Shown piece by piece: positions 1-9,196 of a DNA stretch of 64,000 nucleotides (position 1 is the first letter of the stretch; each line of letters opens with the position of its first letter). The stretch lies in contig CP054182.1 of assembly GCA_015709675.1 (NCBI GenBank), positions 2,955,448 to 3,019,447 on the forward strand, read 5' to 3'. The translations under genes and the position numbers were made by a program. The stretch is from Ignavibacteriales bacterium. Its GTDB lineage: Bacteria > Bacteroidota > Ignavibacteria > Ignavibacteriales > Ignavibacteriaceae. Below the pieces are notes generated by a model. The model saw nothing but the letters and a program-made list of their open reading frames with translations, was not told where the DNA came from and ran no database searches.

Positions 1-2
1 TC

Positions 3-221
3 TCAAAAGTAAAACCGTTTATGAAATCAAAAAAGTTTGAATTCACTGTCCTGCTGGACACAAACGGAGAAGCAATGAGGAAATTCGGGGTTCAGTCTGT
101 CCCCCATACCTTTGTTGTATCGGAGGACGGAACAATACTTTATAATCACAGCGGATACAGCAAAGGGGATGAAAAAAAAGTTGAAGAAATAATTAAAGCT
201 AAACTGAAAGCCGGCGCGTGA
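3..221 (+). CDS. Thioredoxin-like (TlpA/ResA type) protein, C-terminal part
   Basis: The gene is cut off by the left edge of the window; the reading frame is open from base 3, so the ATG at 21 is probably internal. The visible part matches the last third of a thioredoxin fold: a segment ending in V-P-H-T-F, where the cis-proline loop of thioredoxins lies, then two strands (FVV, TILY), a G-Y sequence and a charged C-terminal helix. The N-terminal CxxC active site would lie outside the window. TlpA/ResA proteins act as periplasmic disulfide reductases in this group, but without the active site the role here is an inference. Its stop overlaps the GTG start of the next gene by 4 bp, which suggests coupled translation. 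Confidence 0.65.
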   Translation, partial: SKVKPFMKSKKFEFTVLLDTNGEAMRKFGVQSVPHTFVVSEDGTILYNHSGYSKGDEKKVEEIIKAKLKAGA

Positions 222-1768
222 ATTTAAGGCAAGCAACTTCTCTTTTCCTGACAATTTTTTTACTTCTCTGCACTCCGGATATGCAATCCCAGGATCATCA
301 GCAGCCGGTTCAGCTGCCTGAGGGACTTTCACTTCAGAATGACCTGAAGTATTCATTCGATATTGAAAACAAGCGGGAAATTTTTGAAAACTGGCTGAAT
401 CTTGACTATCAGACAAGTATATTCTCCGCCGGAATCAGGTATGAGTTTTTTCAGCCGAATGACCCCAATCCTGCAGTATCCAGGGGGAAAAACCGTTACG
501 GCGATATAGGATTCAGATATATTGGAATATCACTCGGTGATGCAAATGCAGGAGGTGAGATCACAGCGGGAAATTTTTATTCCCTTTTCAGCCGAGGAAT
601 GGTAATTAAAATTTATGAAGACCGTAATCTCCGGGTAGATAATAATCTTTCAGGTATGAGTTTTAAGGGATGGTATCATGATTTTTATCTGAAAGCATTC
701 TCCGGTATGGCTGAAAATACCTCTGGCGTTAGAAATGAGATTCTGCACGCTGCTGATATAGAATACCGCGGATATGATTTCCTTCATGCAGGATTAAGCT
801 ACGCTTCAAATCAGCCGTCATCCCCAGCACTTGCCAGAACAGGAATGGCATCGGGAAGAATTACATCTTCCTGGGATAATTTTGATATTTATGCGGAAGC
901 AGTCATTAAGCACAATGACGATATCCGGCAGATTCCTGCACTTAATAATGACCGTATTGCAGGAAAGGGATTCTATGGAAATCTGAACCTTTATTATGAA
1001 TCCTTCAGTGTAACTGCAGAATATAAGCTCTATGATAACATCCTCTTTGCATCCTCGGACGGAACAATCATCTACAATACTCCTCCCGGCGTGAGGAAAG
1101 ATTACAGCTTTGCCCTTCTGAACCGTCATCCTGTTCCCTTAGATCAGAACAATGAACAGGGGTTTCATCTGGATTTTAATATCCCCTGGTCATCTCACAA
1201 CCTTTTAAACATTGCCTGGTCTAAAACAACTACTCTCACGCCTGACTCCTACTATAAGAGACTGATAGGAAGTTCCGTGGCAAGTTCAACAGGGTTGCAA
1301 GAATTATTTGCCTCCACACAGTTTGATATCTCAGAACATGGTAATATCCTTCCCGCAATAGGATATATGGAGGAAGACGTCACAAAAACCATCAGTATCA
1401 CACCGATTGTTCAGTATATTCATACAACCGGGGATTTCACGTCACTCAGGTTTTCTCTTGAACATCAGTATGTAAGAAACCGCAGTACATCAGAGAAATA
1501 TTACACTGATCTTCTTACGGCTGAATTCCACCGCTCACCTGATATCAGAGTGAGTCTGGTTTCTGAAATGGAAACAAAGGAGCCGGAAGCTGGGAAAACC
1601 ATCCGTAAATTCTGGAATTTTGTACAGTTTTCATACAGAGTAAATGAGCAGTATCGTTTCTCCATCCTCGCAGGATCAAGGCAGGCAGGAAATATTTGTA
1701 TAGGCGGAGTCTGCCGCTATGAACCAGAATTCAGAGGTATTGAATTAAGAATGTTCACTACACTTTAA
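218..1768 (+). CDS. Outer-membrane beta-barrel protein, DUF6029-like
   Basis: A 516-residue protein beginning at a GTG that overlaps the upstream stop (GTGA). Residues 1-24 look like a signal peptide (hydrophobic SLFLTIFLLLC, then the S-Q-D cleavage region). The remainder is rich in alternating aromatic and polar strands (for example LKYSFDIEN, FRYIGISLGD) and ends with an aromatic-containing strand, as expected for an outer-membrane barrel. The general look matches DUF6029 proteins, common in Bacteroidota and Ignavibacteria and often found behind a thioredoxin-like gene. No biochemical function is known to me. The family name is from memory; the barrel nature is read from the sequence. Confidence 0.65.
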   Translation: MNLRQATSLFLTIFLLLCTPDMQSQDHQQPVQLPEGLSLQNDLKYSFDIENKREIFENWLNLDYQTSIFSAGIRYEFFQPNDPNPAVSRGKNRYGDIGFRYIGISLGDANAGGEITAGNFYSLFSRGMVIKIYEDRNLRVDNNLSGMSFKGWYHDFYLKAFSGMAENTSGVRNEILHAADIEYRGYDFLHAGLSYASNQPSSPALARTGMASGRITSSWDNFDIYAEAVIKHNDDIRQIPALNNDRIAGKGFYGNLNLYYESFSVTAEYKLYDNILFASSDGTIIYNTPPGVRKDYSFALLNRHPVPLDQNNEQGFHLDFNIPWSSHNLLNIAWSKTTTLTPDSYYKRLIGSSVASSTGLQELFASTQFDISEHGNILPAIGYMEEDVTKTISITPIVQYIHTTGDFTSLRFSLEHQYVRNRSTSEKYYTDLLTAEFHRSPDIRVSLVSEMETKEPEAGKTIRKFWNFVQFSYRVNEQYRFSILAGSRQAGNICIGGVCRYEPEFRGIELRMFTTL

Positions 1769-1782
1769 TTCTCTGACTTTTC

Positions 1783-3126
1783 ATGAACAAACAGTTTCCA
1801 TCTCCTCCCCTCTCTAAAATCATATCAAAAGCCCATCTTTTCTTAAAGGACGACCTCTCTTATTATCAGTATTTCCTTGAAACCTACGGTGATATGGTAT
1901 TTATGCAGCTTGGTGACTTTGAGATGCTGCTTGCAAATGATCCGGGATTTATTCAGCATGTTCTTAAAACCAATTATACAAACTATTCCAAACCTAAGGC
2001 ACTGCGTGAGCTGGCTCCTCTGCTGAAAGATGGTATTTTTTTTCTTGAAGATGAAGCCTGGCGCAAGGAAGTACAAATCCTTAAACCTGCTTTTCATCAA
2101 TCAATGATTGCTCTGAATGAGTACGTCGTTAAAGAGGAGGTGGAAAAAACCTTTAGGTATCTTGATGAACTTGCAGTGCAGAAGAAAAGCGCAGAGCTTT
2201 CTTCGCTTTTGAGAAATCTGTTCCTTACCATCCTGATCAGGACGCAGTGTTCACCTGCTGCTTCCGTTGATCAGAAGCGGATGATTCACCTCCTTTCAGT
2301 ACTGCTTGACGGGGTGAGACCGATTCAGTTTTATACTCGTGTAATTAAAAAAGAATTCAACAATTTCGTAAATGCCGGATTTTTCAATGATCCTTTCCCA
2401 GCAGCAGCTCAGGAAATTGAAGATATGATGATGGAGGTATTTTACGCAGCTGAATCAGGAAAAATTGAAGCAACCGGAATTCTATCAATGATTCTTACAG
2501 CATATAAGGACGGGAAAATTGACCTTGCAACTGTCAGAGGAGAAATGCGTAATCTTGTTTTTGCAGGGATGGATACCGTGGCAGACAGTATGACCTGGTT
2601 TATGAATAATCTTATGCTTCATAAGGAAATTCAGAATACCTGTCGAGATGAAGTTATCAAATTATCGGAAGAAAGCATTCTTTCATACAACCTAATAGAT
2701 AGATTCGTATACTTCTATGCTTCTTTCAGAGAGTCATTACGTCTTAATCCTTCTGTTTGGGCATTTCACCGAATGACACTTGCAGAGGATTCATGGAACG
2801 GATATAGGATCCCAAAAGGAGTATGGATTTTTATCTCCCCTCTTTTTCTCCACCGTAATGGTAAATACTGGGATGAACCGATGAAATTTAAGCCGGAAAG
2901 ATTTATCGGGACTACAATAGTGAACCCGTTTTATTATATACCTTTCGGTCAGGGTCCGCATTATTGCCTTGGAAGCAGAATAGCACAACTACAAATAATG
3001 CAGATTACAGGCAGTCTTATTAAAAGATATGAATTTACAAGATCGTCATCTAATAATAAGAAGTTTTATGCAGGAGTAATGCTGCATCCCGCTCACGGAC
3101 TTTATGCTGACCTTAAGAAAATCTAG
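1783..3126 (+). CDS. Cytochrome P450
   Basis: A 447-residue soluble P450 mono-oxygenase, starting at ATG 15 bp after the previous gene. All three P450 hallmarks are present: the I-helix oxygen-binding motif AGMDT at residues 261-265, the K-helix E-x-x-R at 317-320, and the heme-binding loop FGQGPHYCLG at 388-397 with Cys395 as the heme thiolate ligand. There is no membrane anchor and no fused reductase. No ferredoxin or ferredoxin reductase is encoded nearby, so electrons must come from partners elsewhere. The substrate cannot be read from the sequence; fatty-acid or terpenoid oxidation are family-level possibilities only. It converges on the next gene with an 8-bp gap. Confidence 0.95.
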   Translation: MNKQFPSPPLSKIISKAHLFLKDDLSYYQYFLETYGDMVFMQLGDFEMLLANDPGFIQHVLKTNYTNYSKPKALRELAPLLKDGIFFLEDEAWRKEVQILKPAFHQSMIALNEYVVKEEVEKTFRYLDELAVQKKSAELSSLLRNLFLTILIRTQCSPAASVDQKRMIHLLSVLLDGVRPIQFYTRVIKKEFNNFVNAGFFNDPFPAAAQEIEDMMMEVFYAAESGKIEATGILSMILTAYKDGKIDLATVRGEMRNLVFAGMDTVADSMTWFMNNLMLHKEIQNTCRDEVIKLSEESILSYNLIDRFVYFYASFRESLRLNPSVWAFHRMTLAEDSWNGYRIPKGVWIFISPLFLHRNGKYWDEPMKFKPERFIGTTIVNPFYYIPFGQGPHYCLGSRIAQLQIMQITGSLIKRYEFTRSSSNNKKFYAGVMLHPAHGLYADLKKI

Positions 3127-3134
3127 AATTCAGC

Positions 3135-4262
3135 TTATTCTTCCTGAAAGCTTATAGCAATCCCTCTCTCAGTGAGATAACCGATAACTTTTTGGAAGAC
3201 AGAAGTATCATGCGGGAGATTTTCAGGAAATACGACCCCTGATTCAGTAATCAGTCCCTCACTGATAAGTTCAGTAAATGCACAACAGGTGTAACCGGTC
3301 GTACGCTCCATTGAAGAAAAACCGGTTGCCTGATCCCGTTCATCATATAAATCGCATATGATTACCCCATCAGCCTGATCTTTTGTATATCCCATTTCAA
3401 CGCGCATTAAAGTAAACTCATCATAACCTGGCTCTCCTTTCCAGGCGTCAGTCAGGAGTAAGGCAGATACATCCCTTGGTGATATGGATTTCCCATTAAC
3501 AGTAATCTCTTTTTCATCAAAAAATCCTGCAGACTTAAGAAAACGCATATATTCTGCATGTTTAGGATACCGAAGGGTCATCTCCTTCATATCCGGCAGT
3601 TTCATGGTATGGAGCAGCGATCTCAGTCCATCAGTATTAAAAGCTTCAAGTTCACCAACCCGCGGAAATGTAATGATTTCCGGTCCGGAAAGCGCTTCTT
3701 CAATAATCAAAGATCCGTCAGATACAAATCTGGCAGGTCGGGTATATTCTTCAATAACATCAATTGGTGAGAACGGCGCACAATATTCATGAGGATACTT
3801 ACGTTCTTTAGGCAGACCTCCCACATAACATTTAAAACTGTTCAGGGAATAAATCTTATTATAATACCCTAGGATAAAGTTGCTGAGTCCGGGTGCGACA
3901 CCTGCGTCCGGTATCAGAACTGATTTATTTTTTCTGTATAGCTCGTCAAGTTCTTTGGCATCTTCCGGGAAAAATGAAATATCAACAACTGGTTTCCCAA
4001 AGACAGCAAGTTTACTCATTAATTCATATCCCATCCACCCTGGAACGGCTCCTACAAACAAATCTGCTTCTTTTAAGGGAGCAATTTCATTAATATTGCC
4101 GCGTAAGTCACAACAGACTGTCTTAATGGATGAATTTCCTTCAAACCTCCTAAGTGCATTCTCAGAACTGTCTGCCACGATGATTGAATATCGCTCACTG
4201 AGCGTCTGCGCAATACATCCCCCTACTTTACCTGCTCCAAGAACTGCAATTGTATTAATCAT
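3135..4262 (-). CDS. Saccharopine dehydrogenase-like NAD(P)-dependent oxidoreductase
   Basis: A 375-residue enzyme with an N-terminal Rossmann fold: VLGAGKVGG at residues 8-16 and an acidic residue (VADS) at the end of strand 2, which favours NAD binding. The rest resembles the saccharopine dehydrogenase / lysine 6-dehydrogenase family, including an I-P-D-A-G-V-A-P-G-L segment that follows the nucleotide-binding half. Family members act on amino-acid-derived imines (saccharopine, lysine, carboxynorspermidine); which one applies here is unknown. It is the last gene of the leftward iron operon and its start overlaps the stop of the lytic transglycosylase by 4 bp, but I see no functional link to iron. 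Confidence 0.75.
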   Translation of the reverse strand: MINTIAVLGAGKVGGCIAQTLSERYSIIVADSSENALRRFEGNSSIKTVCCDLRGNINEIAPLKEADLFVGAVPGWMGYELMSKLAVFGKPVVDISFFPEDAKELDELYRKNKSVLIPDAGVAPGLSNFILGYYNKIYSLNSFKCYVGGLPKERKYPHEYCAPFSPIDVIEEYTRPARFVSDGSLIIEEALSGPEIITFPRVGELEAFNTDGLRSLLHTMKLPDMKEMTLRYPKHAEYMRFLKSAGFFDEKEITVNGKSISPRDVSALLLTDAWKGEPGYDEFTLMRVEMGYTKDQADGVIICDLYDERDQATGFSSMERTTGYTCCAFTELISEGLITESGVVFPENLPHDTSVFQKVIGYLTERGIAISFQEE

Positions 4263-5197
4263 CGGATTTCTTCTACTGGAATTTTGACCAAAAATGTATC
4301 TCTGTTTTTATTCACCAGTTTACTATCCCGTATCCAGGGATTGTAATACTTCAACTGTGCATAAGTAATCCCTTCAGCTTTTGCAAAATCGATCCAGCTT
4401 TGAACTGTTCCGGTAACTTCAATCTCATAGGTGCGCAAAGGCTTATAATACTGGTCAGGCGAGAGAAAATAGCCATACATTTCCGGATGCTGATGAATGA
4501 GTTTATATGCCATAGCCCTGAATACATACCGTGCAGTTTCATCAGCCATGTGAAGCGAAAAATAATCGGATTCACCCTGTGCTTCAAGTTTGCTTCCTAT
4601 TCCTCTCATTCCTGCATTGTATGCAGCGGCCGCAAGAGTCCAGGTTCCAAAATTACCCTTTGCCTGTTTAAGATATCTTACTGCGGCAAGTGTCGCCTTT
4701 TCAGGATCATACCGCTGATCAATTTCTTTATTGATGACCAGCCCATAATACTTCCCTGTTTTATCAAGTATCTGCCAGAATCCAACTGCAGCAGCCGGAG
4801 ATATCGCATTGGTTAAATTACTCTCTGCTATCACAAGATATTTCAGATCATCAGGAATTCCCTCACGCCTGAAAATGTCTTCAATCATCGGGAACCACCT
4901 TCCCGTTCTTTTTAAGGACATGAGGGTCAGAGAATATGAAAAGCTGGAAACAATAAGTTCACGTTCCAGCCGCTCACGTATATACCACTTGTCAAGGTCA
5001 ACCTTTTCGCCTGCAAAAGTCATCTCGGCAGGAAGCGGAGGAGATGAACTGTATCCAAACTGAGGTTTCGGCCCGGTTATAGTATCTCCGATAACCGTAT
5101 TGCTCTCAGGCAGAGCGACAGGAATAGTTGTCAAAAATAGCGCTGAAGCACCCGTAATTATACCAACCGTGAGGATTAGAATTTCTTTTTTTGTCAT
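4259..5197 (-). CDS. Lytic murein transglycosylase (SLT domain, MltD-like)
   Basis: A 312-residue envelope enzyme that cleaves peptidoglycan glycan strands to 1,6-anhydro ends. Residues 7-30 form a signal or membrane-anchor segment. The SLT domain spans roughly residues 100-235; the catalytic glutamate is E125 in the A-E-S-N motif, followed by the G-F-W-Q-I and A-Y-N-A-G motifs typical of family 1 transglycosylases. A short C-terminal part (W-I-D-F-A, then Y-N-P-W) looks like one degenerate LysM repeat, where MltD proteins usually have two or three. The gene lies 3 bp after the FeoB permease gene and shares a 4-bp overlap with the next gene, so it sits inside the operon. Confidence 0.85.
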   Translation of the reverse strand: MTKKEILILTVGIITGASALFLTTIPVALPESNTVIGDTITGPKPQFGYSSSPPLPAEMTFAGEKVDLDKWYIRERLERELIVSSFSYSLTLMSLKRTGRWFPMIEDIFRREGIPDDLKYLVIAESNLTNAISPAAAVGFWQILDKTGKYYGLVINKEIDQRYDPEKATLAAVRYLKQAKGNFGTWTLAAAAYNAGMRGIGSKLEAQGESDYFSLHMADETARYVFRAMAYKLIHQHPEMYGYFLSPDQYYKPLRTYEIEVTGTVQSWIDFAKAEGITYAQLKYYNPWIRDSKLVNKNRDTFLVKIPVEEIR

Positions 5198-5200
5198 AGG

Positions 5201-6619
5201 TCAATTTATCAATAAATAATAACCCTGCGCAACCAGAAAACAGATGATAAAGCCCATAATCAGGGGAATAAATGTTGCCAGAGCAGTCCATTTAATACTT
5301 CCGGTCTCCTTATATATGGTATAAATGGTTGTTGAACAGGGATTATGCAGCAGGCTAAAGAGCATTAATGATATACCGGTAAGTGCAGTCCATCCGCCTG
5401 CGCTAAGAATTTCCGCAGTCAGAGAAACTGAGTCTGCCTCAAACATAACACCGGCACCGGAACCGAGGTTCTCAAGTCCCAGAACATGTACCGTGAGCAT
5501 TAAAATGGTTGGAACCACTATCTCGTTGGCGGGTATAGCAATTATATAAGCAAGGATAATTACCCCGTTAAGCCCGAAGAATAGCGCATAAGGATCCACC
5601 CAGGTAATAAAATGCTGTGCTATACTCAGTTCACCGATATTGATATTGCCAGTCAGCCAGATTAACACTCCGGCAGGAGCCGCAAAAATCATCGCCCTCC
5701 ATAAAACAAACAGAGTTCTGTCTATAAGTGACGTATACAATATCTGAAGAATTCGGGGTTTTCTGTAAGGAGGCAGTTCAAGACTGAATGATGATGGTTC
5801 TCCTTTAAGAACAGTGTTTGAAAGCCCGCGGCTTACCACCAGACTGAGAAAAATGCCAAAAAGTGCCACGGCAATTACCGCACCCGCTGTAGCGATGCCG
5901 GAATATACCGGCGGTACCAGCGCTCCGATAAAGATTGATGCAATAAGAATCTGTGTCGGCCATCTGCCGTTACAAAGTGAAAAATTATTCGTTATGATAG
6001 CTACTATTCTTTCACGCGGACTGTCAATAATTCTTGCTGCTACAACACCGGCTGCGTTACAGCCAAAACCCATGCTCATCGTCAATGCCTGTTTTCCATG
6101 AGCTCCTGCCCTTCTGAAAAGCGCATCTAGATTAAATGCCACTCTCGGCAGATATCCTAAATCTTCAAGAAAGGTAAAAAGAGGAAAAAAGATTGCCATC
6201 GGCGGCAGCATAACACTTATTACCCATGCCAGTGAGAGATAGGCTCCATCAATCAGGATACCGCTCAGCCACCAGGGAAATCCGGCATTAACAGCAAGGG
6301 ACTTCAAAAGAGGATGAATCGTATCCACCAATAAAACAGCAAGCATGCCGCTGGGAATATTTGTACCTACTACAGTGAGCCAGAAGACCAAAGCCAGAAT
6401 AAGAAACATGATGACAAATCCCCAGACTTTTGAGGTAACCAATCGGTCAATTTTACTATCAAGAATTGCCGCATGTTTTTTTCTGTCGAGCGCAATTGCA
6501 TTTGATGCAATAGAATTTGCTTCTTGGTAAATTGAGCTTATTACAGAATCGTGTATATTCTCACCGATAGCGTAACGGAGTTTATTTGCTTCTTTAATTA
6601 TTTGTTCGTTCGGATTCAT
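5201..6619 (-). CDS. feoB: FeoB membrane (permease) half of ferrous iron transporter
   Basis: A 472-residue inner-membrane protein equivalent to the C-terminal half of FeoB, which carries Fe(II) across the cytoplasmic membrane. After a soluble N-terminal helix (residues 1-60) come about nine membrane segments with two Gate repeats. The G-F-G-C-N motif is at 184-188 and the R-I-I-D-S-P-R-E-R motif at 196-204. The normally conserved gate region reads [10 protein letters not shown] (212-221), keeping Cys216 but differing around it. The second repeat has N-P-C-S-T-T followed by K-E-T-G-S. The GTPase domain is in the separate upstream gene. The split is clean: this gene has its own AGGAAG ribosome-binding site about 5 bp before its ATG. 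Confidence 0.85.
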   Translation of the reverse strand: MNPNEQIIKEANKLRYAIGENIHDSVISSIYQEANSIASNAIALDRKKHAAILDSKIDRLVTSKVWGFVIMFLILALVFWLTVVGTNIPSGMLAVLLVDTIHPLLKSLAVNAGFPWWLSGILIDGAYLSLAWVISVMLPPMAIFFPLFTFLEDLGYLPRVAFNLDALFRRAGAHGKQALTMSMGFGCNAAGVVAARIIDSPRERIVAIITNNFSLCNGRWPTQILIASIFIGALVPPVYSGIATAGAVIAVALFGIFLSLVVSRGLSNTVLKGEPSSFSLELPPYRKPRILQILYTSLIDRTLFVLWRAMIFAAPAGVLIWLTGNINIGELSIAQHFITWVDPYALFFGLNGVIILAYIIAIPANEIVVPTILMLTVHVLGLENLGSGAGVMFEADSVSLTAEILSAGGWTALTGISLMLFSLLHNPCSTTIYTIYKETGSIKWTALATFIPLIMGFIICFLVAQGYYLLIN

Positions 6620-6639
6620 AATTCTTCCTAATTTTTTTA

Positions 6640-7440
6640 TTATGCAACGGTATGCTGCAGTACAAGTGCTTCAGCAAGTCCTGATAGCTCACCGGTTTGT
6701 ACCGCCTCGATCATTCTCTGATCCCCTTCGAGCAGTCGTAACGCAATCCAGCGGGTATTTGGAAGCCCGGGGAATGCTGTTTCAATCTGAGTAGAAAGAT
6801 GTTCAATAGCACTCCTTATTTCTGCAGGAAGACTGGTAATACGGTATGGTTTGCATGCTATCTCACCTTTTGCAACTCCTTCTACGGCAGTAAGCAAATC
6901 CTGCATTCCTTCACCCTGGCGTGCGGAAGCTAGCACCACTGGAACACCAAGCCTTCTGCTAAGGTATTTTGGATCAACACTTATACCATGTCGCCTGGCC
7001 TCATCAGCAAGATTAATGCAAACCACTACACGTTCAGTAATTTCGAGAATCTGCAGTGTAAGATTAAGATTTCTTTCAAGCCGGGTTGCATCAACAACAA
7101 TTACGGTGACATCAGGTTTTCCAAAAAGTATGAAATCTCTTGCTATCTCCTCATCAGATGAAGTTGAAAGCAGAGAATAAGTGCCGGGCAGGTCTATTAA
7201 CTTATACTTATTTCCGTTAAAGATAAAAGCACCTTCTGCCCTGCTGACGGTTTTACCGGGCCAGTTTCCAGTGTGCTGATGAAGACCGGTCATATAATTA
7301 AATACTGTACTTTTACCTGTATTAGGATTTCCGGCAAGAGCTACCAGGAAATCGTAATCATTCATTTCAATTCCCAGCCGCTCAAGATTTTTTTTATTAT
7401 GAACAGTGCACGTCGTGCAATCCTGATTTATATTCTGCAT
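6640..7440 (-). CDS. feoB: FeoB GTPase (G-domain) half of ferrous iron transporter
   Basis: A 266-residue stand-alone G protein corresponding to the N-terminal part of FeoB. G1 is GNPNTGKS at 37-44, G3 is DLPG at 83-86, G4 is NLAD at 143-146, and an S-A-R G5-like motif follows. The C-terminal 80 residues match the helical GDI/linker domain. It ends with TAA about 20 bp before the permease half, so GTP hydrolysis and transport are carried by two chains that presumably assemble at the membrane. The N-terminus carries C-T-T-C (Cys8 and Cys11), a possible metal or redox site. It follows the DtxR/FeoA fusion gene by only 5 bp. Confidence 0.9.
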   Translation of the reverse strand: MQNINQDCTTCTVHNKKNLERLGIEMNDYDFLVALAGNPNTGKSTVFNYMTGLHQHTGNWPGKTVSRAEGAFIFNGNKYKLIDLPGTYSLLSTSSDEEIARDFILFGKPDVTVIVVDATRLERNLNLTLQILEITERVVVCINLADEARRHGISVDPKYLSRRLGVPVVLASARQGEGMQDLLTAVEGVAKGEIACKPYRITSLPAEIRSAIEHLSTQIETAFPGLPNTRWIALRLLEGDQRMIEAVQTGELSGLAEALVLQHTVA

Positions 7441-7445
7441 GGCAA

Positions 7446-8468
7446 TCAGATCCTTATTTTTTCAACAAATATCAACGAAGCATGTTCACGTCTGAGTGCT
7501 ATCAATGCACCCCTTATAGAATAAGCCCTCGGATCCTCGGCAGCGCTGGAGAATTTAACCTCGATGATTGAGCCGGGAACTACGCCTAAATCCATCAGAC
7601 GTCTTCTCTGCTTTCCTCTCAGTGCTTTTGCAATTCCGATTACTTTACAGGTCTCTCCCACGCTGAGCGAGGAAAGAGCTATATACTCTTCCGGAATTAC
7701 TTCATCAAATGCAAGTGCTGCAACGGTTATGTTTCCTGCAATCTGCGGTGAAAGTACGATCTCCTCACCATTTGCCTCAAACCGGATTCTTTCACTGTCT
7801 GAAGAGATCATTCTGACATGCATTCCGGGATATAAACCGACAGCAACAATCTGAGAATATATAATTTCCGGTTCATCTTCTATGTGTATAATCTGACCCG
7901 TTTCCATAACCGGCAGCTGGGTAAGATTGAAGCCTTGCCGCTGCGGAACTTCACCATCTTTCATCGGGATAGGATCACCGTGAGGATCGAACATGGGATT
8001 GCCAAGCTTTGCTGCAAGTGCATCTGTTTCATCACTGCTCAGCTGATGTTCTTTTTCTTCAGCAAGGTGATGCCAGGTCATCTGATCGGTACCGGTTTCG
8101 TCAGCCAGATACCTTTCCCATAACCGGTGAGTTCTTATCACCCTGAGAGCGTATGATCTTCCCTGCTGAGTAAGCCGGTATATACCATCTCTTTCAGCCT
8201 CAATTAGTCTGTTTTCTCTGAGCCGGGAAATAACCAGAGCGGCTTTATCACGGGAAATATTCAGGAACCCGGCCAGACTGTCCGATGTTCCTGTCAGATG
8301 TCTTTCTTCACAATCGTAAAAATGTTTTAGTGCATCCTCAGTTCTTGCTCTGTTTGAGGTATTGCGGTTTTTAAGGAGATACTTTCTCAGCGGACTGTTG
8401 GGAAAATAGATCCAGCTCACAGCACCTGCAGTGATCAGAAGTACTCCGATATATAGAAATTCACTCAT
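7446..8468 (-). CDS. Membrane-anchored DtxR-like / FeoA fusion protein
   Basis: A 340-residue fusion. Residues 3-22 form one transmembrane helix ending in W-I-Y-F-P. Residues 45-110 are a winged helix-turn-helix of the DtxR/MntR type ([12 protein letters not shown]). Residues 110-185 resemble the DtxR metal-binding and dimerisation domain, including H-R-L-W-E-R-Y and a D-P-H-G-D-P-I-P segment also found in the neighbouring repressor. Residues 190-255 and 258-338 are SH3-like, and the last is a clear FeoA domain ([11 protein letters not shown], then A-L-R-R-E). It lies between dtxR and the split feoB and so probably supplies FeoA. Whether the winged helix still binds DNA while membrane-tethered is unknown. 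Confidence 0.85.
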   Translation of the reverse strand: MSEFLYIGVLLITAGAVSWIYFPNSPLRKYLLKNRNTSNRARTEDALKHFYDCEERHLTGTSDSLAGFLNISRDKAALVISRLRENRLIEAERDGIYRLTQQGRSYALRVIRTHRLWERYLADETGTDQMTWHHLAEEKEHQLSSDETDALAAKLGNPMFDPHGDPIPMKDGEVPQRQGFNLTQLPVMETGQIIHIEDEPEIIYSQIVAVGLYPGMHVRMISSDSERIRFEANGEEIVLSPQIAGNITVAALAFDEVIPEEYIALSSLSVGETCKVIGIAKALRGKQRRRLMDLGVVPGSIIEVKFSSAAEDPRAYSIRGALIALRREHASLIFVEKIRI

Positions 8469-9145
8469 AGAGTATTGCTCCTCTTTTCACTTAAAGATTC
8501 AACAAAAATATTTGAAGCCGTCTTCTGGCTTATGGTAAATGTGTTTCCGTTACACTCGGCAACCATGGATCCGTCATAATTAATTACTTCTTTAACAAAG
8601 ATTTCGGATTTCAAATCAATACCCAGATTGGAAATATGGGCTAGAAACGAATTATCTGAGTCATTGACCCTGAGAACCGAAACAACAGCTCCTTCCCCTG
8701 CAAGCGTTAGAGGAAACTGGCTAGGGCTGACCGGTATTCTGCCATTTTTATCAGGAATGGGGTCGCCGTGAGGATCAAACTCGGGGAAATTAAGCATCTC
8801 TTCCATCCGGTTAATCAGTTCATCTGAAGCACAGTGTTCAAGCTTTTCCGCCTCATCGTGAACCTTTTCCCAGGGCAGGCCAACAATCTGGAAAAGGAAC
8901 AATTCCCAGATTCTGTGCCTCCTTACAAGAGTTTTTGCGTATGAATTACCCTCCTCAGTAAGCGATATACCCTTATACGGAGTATAGTTAATCAGCCCCT
9001 CCTTAGATAGCTTTTTGACCATATCCGTTACGGCAGCATTGGAGATTGAGAGTTTATCCGCAATTACATTCGGCTTTATCTCTCCTGACTCATTCCGGTT
9101 CTTATAAATTACGCTGAGGTAATCTTCTGTTGATACATTCTTCAT
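8465..9145 (-). CDS. DtxR/MntR-family metal-dependent transcriptional repressor
   Basis: A 226-residue cytoplasmic regulator with the three expected parts: an N-terminal winged helix-turn-helix (residues 1-65, S-N-A-A-V-T-D-M-V-K-K-L), a metal-binding/dimerisation domain (66-140, with H-R-I-W-E, a C-A-S-D-E-L segment and D-P-H-G-D-P-I-P) and a C-terminal SH3-like FeoA-type domain. Family members bind DNA when loaded with Fe(II) or Mn(II). As first gene of the iron-uptake operon it probably represses feo genes when iron is sufficient, and it likely represses itself because a palindrome overlaps its own promoter. The next gene starts 4 bp inside its end. Confidence 0.9.
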   Translation of the reverse strand: MKNVSTEDYLSVIYKNRNESGEIKPNVIADKLSISNAAVTDMVKKLSKEGLINYTPYKGISLTEEGNSYAKTLVRRHRIWELFLFQIVGLPWEKVHDEAEKLEHCASDELINRMEEMLNFPEFDPHGDPIPDKNGRIPVSPSQFPLTLAGEGAVVSVLRVNDSDNSFLAHISNLGIDLKSEIFVKEVINYDGSMVAECNGNTFTISQKTASNIFVESLSEKRSNTL

Positions 9146-9165
9146 ATTTAAGATATTTTGTTAAT

Positions 9166-9196
9166 TAAATTTAAGCGAGCTTAAACTAAAAGTCAA
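9166..9196 (-). promoter_or_regulatory. dtxR-feo promoter with embedded palindromic operator
   Basis: Read on the minus strand there is a -33 TTG (9196-9194), a 20-base spacer and a -7 element TAAATTTA (9173-9166), a 7/8 match to the Bacteroidota-type TAnnTTTG, placed 20 bases before the dtxR start codon. A perfect palindrome TTTAAGC-GA-GCTTAAA (9170-9185) overlaps the -7 element and spacer, the expected place for a DtxR-family operator. A related half-site, AAGCTAAATT, lies at 9195-9204. The site also sits 28 bp before the divergent permease gene, so it could act on both directions. Binding by this DtxR is an inference. Confidence 0.6.

Noticed and set aside
3484-4287. Plus-strand open frames opposite the saccharopine dehydrogenase-like gene
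   Set aside because: They mirror a well-supported minus-strand gene with a Rossmann fold and are low in protein-like features.
6619-6640. FeoB split as a possible frameshift or pseudogene
   Set aside because: The GTPase half ends with a proper TAA, and the permease half has its own AGGAAG site and ATG after a 20-bp gap; both halves are intact, so a real split is the better reading.
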